DNA of 17,083 nucleotides, from positions 1 to 17,083 of the forward strand of contig CAUDHE010000055.1 of the NCBI GenBank assembly GCA_958449275.1. Direction: 5' to 3'. The notes under the pieces are model-generated. The model made no database searches and was not told the DNA's origin. It was given only the letters and a program-made list of their open reading frames with translations. Of the stretch, positions 6,598-13,724 are shown in pieces (within the stretch, counting starts at the first letter, position 1; each line of letters opens with the position of its first letter). Both the position numbers and the translations under genes were made by a program. Source of the stretch: an uncultured Alistipes sp. (GTDB lineage Bacteria; Bacteroidota; Bacteroidia; Bacteroidales; Rikenellaceae).

Positions 6598-8355
6598 TTA
6601 CTTTTTTGTTTGCAAACTGTTTATTATTAATGAGTTATCGTCTGTTGCATCGGGATTGTCTCTCAATGCCTTTATATATTTGAGTAAATCCAGTGACGAA
6701 CCTTTTAGTCCGAACTTGTCTCTCATTTTACACCTCGTATTGCATATACTCGAAACATTGGTATGGTTGAACAATACGCGAATCTCCTCTTTCGTGAAAT
6801 CCAGAATGACGCATGCGCAGAATGTTTTTTCATGATCGGTGAGACCGAATTTGTCACCCATACGAGTGACGATATCGTTATACATTATGTTTGCCAATGT
6901 AATCATATCTTCGGCTATGGCCTTGTTATCCTTATTTTCCAAATTGATATATTCCGTGAATTTCTCTTTGAATTTATGAGGAAATACGCTCTTTATGGAT
7001 ATGTTGCATAACGTTTTCATGGAATCGATTCGTCGTCCGAGCAATTCCAGTAATTTATTTGCAGTATCGCCTTTGGATGCCGCTTGTTCTTTCAGATTTT
7101 TATATTTCAATACCAGATTCTCGTAGTTGGAATCAACATCTTCGATATACAGACGGTATTCCTCTATTTTCTGATTTTTACGTATTGCAATGTATCGGTA
7201 TAAAAATACGAGTATACCGCCGATAATGATTATCAGTATTAGAATTAACGTATTTGATAATTTTTGCAGCTTATGCTTTGATTCAAGAATTGCGTATGAT
7301 CGCTCAAGATATTGTGCTTTGTATTTATGCTCTAATTTTTCTATCAGATTAATTTGTTGTATATATTTAATGGAATCAAATAAATGATTGTATATTTCTC
7401 TATATCTTAAAGCCTCTTTATAATTTTCAATTTCTTTTTCACATTCTGAAAGAGCAATATATATTCCAATGTTATCGTCAGTTATTGTTGACATATGCTT
7501 TAGTGAAGATAAGAAATAATGTTTAGCCGAGTCTATTTTAGACTGTTTTAAATATATTTGTCCAAATATTGGATAGTGTAATTGGGGTATATTTTTGTAA
7601 CCTAACCTTTTGTAGGTATTTAGTAGTTTTGTTTTGGATTCCTCAATTATTTCTTGGTTGTCGTTTATTTTAATATTTATACTTTGGATTTTTAATTCGA
7701 TATTTATCAATTGTAGAGTGTCATTATAATCTTCTGCTTTACTCTTAGCTCTATGTAAATATAGTAAAGCGCTATCTAGGTTGTTGCTAATTCTATATAA
7801 TTCTCCTATACTTTTTAATGATAACATTTGATTATAATGATGTATTGACTCAAATGATTTAGCAGATGCTGTAAAGTTGTTTATAGATTCCTCAATACTA
7901 TTTTGGCTATAGTATAGTGCACCTATGGCCGAATATATCAATCCTTTTATATATTCATCATCGGTCTTCTCGGCATATATTCGTGCGGGGATGAAAGCTT
8001 TCATAGCTTCGTTTGTGTCGCCTGCATTGTTCGCTACGGTTCCGTAATAGTAAAACGCTTTCGCGCGATCTGTATTCGATCCGCGTCGGGCGTAGTAGTC
8101 GCGTGCTATGCGTATTATCGAGTCGTCTTCGACATCTATGTAGTTTTTGTCGAGTGCCTGCGAATACAGCAACGCGTATTTCGCCTTGTTTTTGTGTCCG
8201 CGTATATGCTCGATGCGAATTTTTTCGAGAATATTCAGCGAACTGTCGGGATGTTCGGTCATCAGTGTTTCGGCTTTGTCGATTTCGTGACGATAAGTCG
8301 TTCCGCATGCAGCCGTGAACAGAATCGATAATATGAAAAGGCTCTTACGTATCAT
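6598..8355 (-). CDS. Membrane-anchored TPR regulator with C-terminal HTH-like domain
   Basis: This is a 585-residue single-chain regulator of the Bacteroidetes TPR/transmembrane/helix-turn-helix type. In order: an N-terminal hydrophobic leader ending TAAC (C17, plausible lipobox); alpha-helical TPR-like repeats over about 22-345; one strong membrane helix at about 367-388 (LSNTLILILIIIIGGILVFL); a coiled-coil-like segment (393-425); and a C-terminal region (about 500-565: FGLTDHEKTFCACVILDFT, then KEEIRVLFNHTNVSSI) with the layout of a divergent LuxR-like helix-turn-helix. The expected topology is TPRs in the periplasm and the HTH in the cytoplasm, a one-protein signal path from envelope to DNA. 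The HTH assignment is moderate, because key glycine and basic positions are weak. Base composition shifts sharply near 7960: about 25% GC in sampled bases inside the TPR region against about 52% in the N-terminal part. The start at 8355 follows from the leader peptide. Confidence 0.85.
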   Translation of the reverse strand: MIRKSLFILSILFTAACGTTYRHEIDKAETLMTEHPDSSLNILEKIRIEHIRGHKNKAKYALLYSQALDKNYIDVEDDSIIRIARDYYARRGSNTDRAKAFYYYGTVANNAGDTNEAMKAFIPARIYAEKTDDEYIKGLIYSAIGALYYSQNSIEESINNFTASAKSFESIHHYNQMLSLKSIGELYRISNNLDSALLYLHRAKSKAEDYNDTLQLINIELKIQSINIKINDNQEIIEESKTKLLNTYKRLGYKNIPQLHYPIFGQIYLKQSKIDSAKHYFLSSLKHMSTITDDNIGIYIALSECEKEIENYKEALRYREIYNHLFDSIKYIQQINLIEKLEHKYKAQYLERSYAILESKHKLQKLSNTLILILIIIIGGILVFLYRYIAIRKNQKIEEYRLYIEDVDSNYENLVLKYKNLKEQAASKGDTANKLLELLGRRIDSMKTLCNISIKSVFPHKFKEKFTEYINLENKDNKAIAEDMITLANIMYNDIVTRMGDKFGLTDHEKTFCACVILDFTKEEIRVLFNHTNVSSICNTRCKMRDKFGLKGSSLDLLKYIKALRDNPDATDDNSLIINSLQTKK

Positions 8356-8386
8356 AATAGGTTGTGAAGAATAATATTTAGCGTCA

Positions 8387-8394
8387 CAAAGTTA
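8387..8394 (-). promoter_or_regulatory. Bacteroidetes -7 box for TPR regulator
   Basis: On the minus strand it reads TAACTTTG, an exact TAnnTTTG match 31 bases before the ATG at 8355. The expected -33 region holds only a T-rich stretch. A 7-bp inverted repeat GAATATG/CATATTC (8430-8436 and 8450-8456) lies just upstream and could be a regulator site; that is speculative. Confidence 0.55.
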
Positions 8395-8591
8395 TCGGAT
8401 TTTGCTCAGTATGGGTAAAAACTCGGACAGAATATGAATTTCGGATGCGCATATTCATGCATATATACCCTCGTACGCATATCATTATTCCCGAATCAGG
8501 CATTTTATTGCTGTTCTCGGGTGGTGCACAGGAATATTTATGCTTGCTTGCCGGATGACGCAGCCGACTCATGCGGCCAGTGTCGGAGTTG

Positions 8592-9596
8592 TTATTTCAT
8601 ACGATCCGGTAATGTTTCCTCTATTGAGGCGAGCTCTTCGTTGGAGAAATCGCGACCTTGCAGTGCCTTGAGGCTGTCCTTCAGCTGCGCTGCGGAACTC
8701 GCTCCCACGAGCACGCTCGTCACGCGCCTGTCCTTCAATATCCATTGCAGTGCCATTTGCGCGAGTGTCTGTCCTCGCTCTGCGGCGATGCGGTTCAGAG
8801 TTCCGATCGTTCGTAATATTTCGGGCGTTATGGCCGAGGGCTGAAGTCGTCCCGTCGCCTTTGCGGCGCGCGATCCTTCGGGTATTCCGTGCAGATATTT
8901 GTCGGTGAGCAATCCCTGCGCGAGCGGCGAAAATGCTATCATTCCGATCCCTTCTTCGTCGAGTGCGGGCAGCAGACGAGGCTCGACCCGGCGGTCGAAC
9001 ATCGAGTAACGGGCCTGGTGGATAAGGCAGGGGGTACCGTTGCGTCGCAGAATCGCGGCAGCTCGTCGGGTCTGTTCGTCGTCGTAGTTCGATATGCCGA
9101 CATATAGCGCCTTGCCTCGGCGTACGGCGTCCGACAATGCGTCCATGGTCTCCTCAAGCGGAGTTTCGGGATCGGGGCGATGCGAGTAGAATATGTCGAC
9201 ATACTCCAGTCCCATGCGCTTCAGACTTTGGTCGAGCGAAGCGAGCAGATATTTTCTGCTGCCCCAATTACCGTACGGTCCGGGCCACATGTCGTATCCC
9301 GCTTTGGTGGAGATTACCAATTCGTCGCGGTACCGTCCCAGTCCTTCGCGCAATATACGGCCGAAGTTCGATTCTGCCGAACCGTAGACGGGACCGTAGT
9401 TGTTGGCCAAATCGAAGTGCGTCACGCCGTGGTCGAATGCCGTAAATGCCGTTCGGCTGTAATTGTCGTAATCGTCCACGCTACCGAAATTGTGCCATAA
9501 TCCGAGTGACAGGCGGGGCAGCAGCAATCCGCTTTTGCCGCAGCGGGCGTAGGGCATCGTGTCGTAGCGCTTGGTGTCAGCCGTGTATTCTTTCAT
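8592..9596 (-). CDS. gpr: Aldo/keto reductase, L-glyceraldehyde-3-phosphate reductase type
   Basis: It is a cytoplasmic NADPH-dependent reductase of the YghZ/Gpr branch of the aldo/keto reductases, which in E. coli reduces L-glyceraldehyde 3-phosphate and can detoxify other aldehydes. It has 334 residues, the family length. Branch markers are SLGLWHNFG (30-38) and FDLANNYGPVYGSAE (61-75). The catalytic tetrad is D62, Y67, K98 (STKAG) and H139 (YSHRPD). The C-terminal cofactor region includes VTSVLVGASSAAQL. It starts 40 bases after the flippase stop on the same strand, separated by a perfect 16-base palindrome, so it is either the last gene of the ackA-to-flippase run or independently expressed. 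No U-rich terminator follows; a hairpin with one mismatch lies at 8550-8577. The physiological substrate here is unknown. Confidence 0.93.
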   Translation of the reverse strand: MKEYTADTKRYDTMPYARCGKSGLLLPRLSLGLWHNFGSVDDYDNYSRTAFTAFDHGVTHFDLANNYGPVYGSAESNFGRILREGLGRYRDELVISTKAGYDMWPGPYGNWGSRKYLLASLDQSLKRMGLEYVDIFYSHRPDPETPLEETMDALSDAVRRGKALYVGISNYDDEQTRRAAAILRRNGTPCLIHQARYSMFDRRVEPRLLPALDEEGIGMIAFSPLAQGLLTDKYLHGIPEGSRAAKATGRLQPSAITPEILRTIGTLNRIAAERGQTLAQMALQWILKDRRVTSVLVGASSAAQLKDSLKALQGRDFSNEELASIEETLPDRMK

Positions 9597-9615
9597 AATA
9601 TATTAAAGGTATGGC

Positions 9616-9631
9616 GCGGTTCGCGAACCGC
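9616..9631. repeat. Perfect 16-base palindrome between flippase and reductase genes
   Basis: GCGGTTCGCGAACCGC is self-complementary. Its arm GCGGTTC/GAACCGC is the same stem seen, with small changes, in the hairpin repeats at 1971-1987 and 15203-15219. It begins 5 bases after the flippase stop on the minus strand. There is no T-run after it, so it may stabilise the mRNA end or bind a protein rather than terminate. Confidence 0.55.
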
Positions 9632-9636
9632 AGTCG

Positions 9637-11103
9637 TTATGTCGTTTCGCCTCTGCGTATCAATCGTGCGACGATGGTTTTCACTTCGCCGAAAGCCTCC
9701 ATGCGCGTGATGCGGGCACCTGCGGCGTATACCGCGGCACCGAGCGCGATCTCGGCCGCGAGACGTGCGGCCACATGCCAATGCGCCAAAAGATGCGCTT
9801 CGGCGACGACTGCGACATACATCGACAGTGTCAGGACTGTTATCGGCAGCAGCGTCCGCATCGTGCGTATTATCCTGAGCGATGTGTAGTGTCGTGCGGC
9901 GAGCATGTTTACTGCCGCTTCGCATGCGGCCGATGCCGCGAGCCCCCAAGCCACAGCCTCGACGCTTCTGGGTATGGTGACTATGAGGATTATGGTCGTT
10001 ATCGCGCGCTTCACTATCTCCAGACGCAGTATTATGCCGCCATCGCTCTTTACTTTCAGTATGTTGTAGGCTATCGTCGACAGCGGATAGAAAAGTCCTG
10101 TCAGACACAGTATTCGGAAGTAGGGTATGGCCGGCCGCCAGTCGGGCTTGAGCAGAAGCATGTATATGTCGTCGGCTGTGGCGATGAGTCCCGCCATAGC
10201 GGGGAACATTACGAATGCCGTCACCATTATCACGCGGCGGTAGCCCTCGGCGAATTTGGCTTCGTGGTCGCCTATGCGCGACAATGCGGGAAATGTCACG
10301 CTCTGTATCGACTGCATGGCCGAGTTCACGGGCATCTCTTTCAACTTTTGCGCCTGATTGAAACACCCCAAAGCGTCGCCCGAGTATATTTTGCCTATGA
10401 ACAATTGCGCTATGTTATTGTACAATGCCGTGATAAGGTCGGTCGCCATCAGACGGAGGCTGTAAGGAGCCATTTCGCGCAACGGCGAGGCTTTGCATGC
10501 GGCGCGCGGCCGCCACGGACTGCTGAGCCACAGCAATGCGGCCTTGACCGCCATCATGCTCACACGCTGTCCCACGAGGCTCCAGACACCGCATCCGCTC
10601 ACCGCCATAGCGACGGCGACGATGCCGCTCGCGAGCGATGCCGTGAAAGTTATGGCCGATAGCCGCGCGAATCGAAATTCGCGCACCATTATGGTGTTCT
10701 GTATGACGCACAGCGCATTGACGGGTAACAGCAGGAAAAGTACGGGGGCTACGCGTGCCAAAACGGGCCACCCGTAATAGCGGGCCGCTATGGGCGACAA
10801 GGCGGTCAAAAGAACGTAAAGGACGAGCGATGTGGCTACGTTGAAACGGAAAACGGCCTTGTAGTCGCCGTCGGTGGGTTGCGTTTTGCGTATCAGCGTC
10901 TGCGAGAATCCGCTGTCGACCACCACCTGCGCCAGTGCAGTGAACACGGTGAGTACCGCCATTATGCCCAGATCCAAGGGGACGAGCATATTGGCCACGA
11001 CGATGCTCACCACGGCCTGCGTCAGCATGGAGCCGGCCTTTTCGGATATGCTCCACGCCACTCCCGACGCCACGCGTCGGCTCAGATCCTCCTTCGCCGC
11101 CAT
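9637..11103 (-). CDS. Polysaccharide flippase (WzxC/MOP-type)
   Basis: This is a 488-residue integral membrane protein of the MOP/MATE-like exporter superfamily that moves lipid-linked sugar repeat units across the inner membrane for capsule, O-antigen or exopolysaccharide assembly. About 12-14 hydrophobic helices are visible. The N-terminal SGVAWSISEKAGSMLTQAV, GIMAVLTVFTALAQVVVDSG and central YNNIAQLFIGKIYSGDALG with AMQSIQSVTFPALSRI are typical of the lipopolysaccharide flippase subgroup. No glycosyltransferases or polymerase lie in the window, so it is an orphan of a polysaccharide locus, and its cargo cannot be named. It starts 13 bases after the aroQ stop and is probably co-transcribed with aroQ and buk. 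The start at 11103 gives the usual short cytoplasmic N-terminus. Confidence 0.9.
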   Translation of the reverse strand: MAAKEDLSRRVASGVAWSISEKAGSMLTQAVVSIVVANMLVPLDLGIMAVLTVFTALAQVVVDSGFSQTLIRKTQPTDGDYKAVFRFNVATSLVLYVLLTALSPIAARYYGWPVLARVAPVLFLLLPVNALCVIQNTIMVREFRFARLSAITFTASLASGIVAVAMAVSGCGVWSLVGQRVSMMAVKAALLWLSSPWRPRAACKASPLREMAPYSLRLMATDLITALYNNIAQLFIGKIYSGDALGCFNQAQKLKEMPVNSAMQSIQSVTFPALSRIGDHEAKFAEGYRRVIMVTAFVMFPAMAGLIATADDIYMLLLKPDWRPAIPYFRILCLTGLFYPLSTIAYNILKVKSDGGIILRLEIVKRAITTIILIVTIPRSVEAVAWGLAASAACEAAVNMLAARHYTSLRIIRTMRTLLPITVLTLSMYVAVVAEAHLLAHWHVAARLAAEIALGAAVYAAGARITRMEAFGEVKTIVARLIRRGETT

Positions 11104-11116
11104 CTTCGTGTGTCCG

Positions 11117-11539
11117 TTAGTCCAGCAGCGCCTCTACGCCGAGGCGGTACGAATCGAGTCCGAATCCCATGATCGAACCTTTGACCACGGGGGCCAGCAG
11201 CGACGTGTGGCGGAACTCCTCGCGTGCGAGGATCGACGATATGTGCACCTCCGCCACGGGAGTATCCACGGCCGAAACGGCGTCGCGCAGGGCGACCGAC
11301 GTGTGGGTGTAGCCGCCTGCGTTGAGCACTATGCCGTCGTAACGGCCCGCCGAGGCGTGGACGGCGTTTATGAGTTCGCCTTCGATGTTCGACTGAAAAT
11401 AGTCGAATTCCGCACGGCCTTCGTAACGCTCGCGCAGCGATGCGATACAGTCGTCGAATGTGGTCGAGCCGTAGACCTTCACGTCGCGCCTACCTTGCAG
11501 ATTGAGGTTGGGGCCGTTGAGTATCAGAATCTTTTTCAT
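11117..11539 (-). CDS. aroQ: Type II 3-dehydroquinate dehydratase
   Basis: It catalyses the third step of the shikimate pathway, 3-dehydroquinate to 3-dehydroshikimate, as a cytoplasmic dodecamer. It is 140 residues, the type II length. Motifs: NGPNLNLQGRRDVKVYG (8-24, with active-site R17/R18 region and Y23), FQSNIEGELI (48-57, usually FQSNHEGELID), IVLNAGGYTHTSVALRDA and PVAEVHISSILAREEFRHTS with the active-site histidine. The N-to-H position in FQSNHEGEL is isoleucine here, a small departure. It starts 7 bases after the buk stop and ends 13 bases before the flippase, so it sits inside the fermentation run without another aromatic gene nearby. Confidence 0.95.
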   Translation of the reverse strand: MKKILILNGPNLNLQGRRDVKVYGSTTFDDCIASLRERYEGRAEFDYFQSNIEGELINAVHASAGRYDGIVLNAGGYTHTSVALRDAVSAVDTPVAEVHISSILAREEFRHTSLLAPVVKGSIMGFGLDSYRLGVEALLD

Positions 11540-11546
11540 TATGGTT

Positions 11547-12692
11547 TTATTCGTAATTTTTGGGTTGCGTCTCGCCGCGCAGTACGCGTAGGGCGTTCAT
11601 CGCGAGAGCCTGCAATTCGTTTTCTCCCGCATATACGGCTACGGGGGCTATGAAACGGCAATAGTTTTCGACGGCGTCGGTGACGCGTCGGCTGTAAGCT
11701 ATTCCGCCCGTGAGAATTATCGTATCCACCTCGCCGCGCAGCGCGACCGCCATCTGCCCTATCTCTTTGGCGACGGTGTAACATAGCAGATCCAGAGCCA
11801 TGCGCGCCTCCTCGTCGCCGCGGCTTTCGCGCAGTTCGAGCTCCTTCACCGAGTTTGTACCCGCGAGCGACACCAGACCTCCGCGGCCTGCGATGAGCGC
11901 CCGGGCCTCTTCATGGGTGTAGCGGCCCGAATAGCAAAGGTCGACGAGCGCTCCTGCGGGGACGGTGCCTGCACGTTCGGGTGCTACGGGGCCTTCGCCG
12001 TCGAGAGCGTTGTTGCAGTCGACGGCACGTCCTTTCAGATGTGCCGCAACTGATATGCCTCCGCCCATGTGGGCTATGATCAAATTCATATCCTCGTATC
12101 GTCGGCCGAGACGTTCGGCATGTATGCGGGCGGTGGCTTTTTGGTTGAGCGCATGGAATATCGAACGGCGACGGATCTCGCGGATGCCGCACATTTTGGC
12201 TGTCTCTATACGTTCGTCCACCACCACGGGGTCGGCTATGTATGCCTCCTTGCCGCACATCTCGGCTATCTCGGCCGCTATTATGGCGCTCAGGTTCGAC
12301 GCATGCTGCGGCGTGCAGCGCATCAATTCGTCGATCATCGTACGATTGATGGCGTACACTCCGCTCTCGATGGGACGCAATAAACCCCCTCGGCCTATCA
12401 CGGCCGAGAGGGTATCGAGTGCTATCCCGTGTTCGTCGAGCGCCGAGAGGATGATCCGCTTGCGCCATCCCGACTGGTCGGTGACGGATGCGAACCGTGC
12501 TGTCTCCTCGGCCGAGTGCGCCACCGTAAGTTCCACGATCGGAGAGCGGTCGCGGTAAACGGCCATCTTGGTGGAGGTCGATCCCGTGTTGACGGCCAGA
12601 ATCGTGAATCCGCGCGGAGGCTCGGGATTTATGACTGTCGAATCCTGCTCCTGCGGGGGATTGTCGGTAACGCGAGTGAAATTCATTTCCAT
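11547..12692 (-). CDS. buk: Butyrate kinase (short/branched-chain acyl phosphate kinase)
   Basis: It transfers the phosphate of butyryl (or isobutyryl/isovaleryl) phosphate to ADP, giving the fatty acid and ATP. It belongs to the ASKHA fold family with acetate kinase. It has 381 residues, some 25 more than usual, because about 27 residues rich in proline, glutamate and glutamine precede the conserved start GFTILAVNTGSTSTKMAVY. Other motifs: IIAHMGGGISVAAH (205-218), NALDGEGPVAPERAG (228-242) and TGGIAYS (328-334). No ATG or GTG occurs between residue 3 and the conserved start, so either the extension is real or a rarer start is used. ATG at 12692 and at 12686 are both possible. It lies 64 bases after ptb, with a GC hairpin between, and 7 bases before aroQ. 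Confidence 0.93.
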   Translation of the reverse strand: MEMNFTRVTDNPPQEQDSTVINPEPPRGFTILAVNTGSTSTKMAVYRDRSPIVELTVAHSAEETARFASVTDQSGWRKRIILSALDEHGIALDTLSAVIGRGGLLRPIESGVYAINRTMIDELMRCTPQHASNLSAIIAAEIAEMCGKEAYIADPVVVDERIETAKMCGIREIRRRSIFHALNQKATARIHAERLGRRYEDMNLIIAHMGGGISVAAHLKGRAVDCNNALDGEGPVAPERAGTVPAGALVDLCYSGRYTHEEARALIAGRGGLVSLAGTNSVKELELRESRGDEEARMALDLLCYTVAKEIGQMAVALRGEVDTIILTGGIAYSRRVTDAVENYCRFIAPVAVYAGENELQALAMNALRVLRGETQPKNYE

Positions 12693-12724
12693 CGGCGAGC
12701 GGTGTTTTGTTTCATTCGTTGTGT

Positions 12725-12742
12725 GCGGCTTCGTTCGGCCGC
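12725..12742. repeat. Hairpin between ptb and buk
   Basis: GCGGC (12725-12729) pairs with GCCGC (12738-12742) around an 8-base loop. It sits in the 64-base gap between ptb and buk and could protect the upstream mRNA or tune relative output of the two genes. There is no T-run, so it is not an obvious terminator. The function is inference. Confidence 0.35.
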
Positions 12743-12756
12743 GGAGCTGCGGAAAA

Positions 12757-13662
12757 CTATCGCGCCGCCAGGCAGGCCAGTGCGATCGAGTACTTCTTCG
12801 TCAGTGCGGTGTCGCCGCGCGATGTCAGCACGCATGGAACCTTGGTGCCCATGACCATCGCCGCCAGTTCGGCGCCGCCGAAGTGCGACACGGCTTTGAA
12901 GAATACGTTGGCTGACTCTATGTTGGGGAAGAGCAGACAGTCGGGGTCTCCCGCCACGCTCGATCCCGTCACCTTCTTGTGCTCGGCCACCTCTTTGTAA
13001 AGAGCCACGTCGAGCGACAGCGGACCGTCTACGGTCACCTTGCCCAGCTGGCCGCGGTCGCCCATCTTGGCGAGTATGGCGCCTTCGGTCGACGACACGA
13101 CCGAAGGAAGCACCTGCTCCGAGGGGGCTATGCAGGCGATCTTGGGATTCTCGACACCCAGCAGGTTGGCCGTTTTGGCCAAATAGCCTATCAATATGGT
13201 CTTCTGTTTGAAATCGGGCTGGGGGATTACCGCCACGTCCGACACCGACAGCAGCTTGTCGCGGCCCGGCATCTCTATCACGGCCACGTGGCTCAGCGTA
13301 CCCTTGGGCGGGAACAGTCCCGCCTCCTTGTTGAGGATGCCGCGCATGTATTTGTCGGTCGACACAAGACCCTTCATCAGCACGTCGGCCTGACCGTTGA
13401 CAACGGCCTGCACCGCCAGCTTGACGCATATCACGTCGTTGCTCTCGTCCACGATTTTGAATACGTTGACGTCGATGTTCAACTCCTCGCACGCCTTCTC
13501 TATGGTGGCCTTGTCGCCGAATAGGGTAGGTTCTACCAAACCGTTTTTCCATGCGTTGTAAACGGCCTCGATGGTGTGCGTGTCTTGTCCGTAGGCTACT
13601 GCAAGACGTTTGCGGCCGCGTGCCACGGCCGACGATACTATCTCGTCCAAATGCTTTATCAT
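12757..13662 (-). CDS. ptb: Phosphate butyryltransferase
   Basis: It exchanges CoA for phosphate on butyryl-CoA or related short and branched acyl-CoAs, feeding butyrate kinase. It has 301 residues, the size of Ptb rather than the longer Pta enzymes. Family features: RLAVAYGQDTHTIEAV near the N-terminus (19-34), ADVLMKGLVSTDKYMRGIL (92-110), LLSVSDVAVIPQPD, and the C-terminal block SSVAGDPDCLLFPNIESANV where the phosphate and CoA site lies. Its position directly before buk, and after acetate kinase, supports the assignment over a phosphate acetyltransferase. Chain-length preference, and therefore whether the product is butyrate, isobutyrate or another acid, cannot be decided. The ATG at 13662 gives the usual N-terminus, 62 bases after the ackA stop. 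Confidence 0.94.
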   Translation of the reverse strand: MIKHLDEIVSSAVARGRKRLAVAYGQDTHTIEAVYNAWKNGLVEPTLFGDKATIEKACEELNIDVNVFKIVDESNDVICVKLAVQAVVNGQADVLMKGLVSTDKYMRGILNKEAGLFPPKGTLSHVAVIEMPGRDKLLSVSDVAVIPQPDFKQKTILIGYLAKTANLLGVENPKIACIAPSEQVLPSVVSSTEGAILAKMGDRGQLGKVTVDGPLSLDVALYKEVAEHKKVTGSSVAGDPDCLLFPNIESANVFFKAVSHFGGAELAAMVMGTKVPCVLTSRGDTALTKKYSIALACLAAR

Positions 13663-13724
13663 AATCGGTTATGTTTTTTTTAGTTATTCTTTCGCTGTTT
13701 ATATTCTGCGTCCGTGCGGGCGGC

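Noticed and set aside
8550..8577. A hairpin after the aldo/keto reductase as an intrinsic terminator
   Set aside because: The stem has an internal C-C mismatch and a 10-base loop, and no T-run follows on the minus strand.
9775..10662. A 295-codon plus-strand open frame antisense to the flippase
   Set aside because: Tyr/His/Arg-rich shadow with no domain; the flippase frame has clear membrane helices.
12683..13552. A 289-codon minus-strand open frame inside ptb
   Set aside because: Out-of-frame shadow of ptb with Arg/Gly-rich sequence; Ptb itself is clear.
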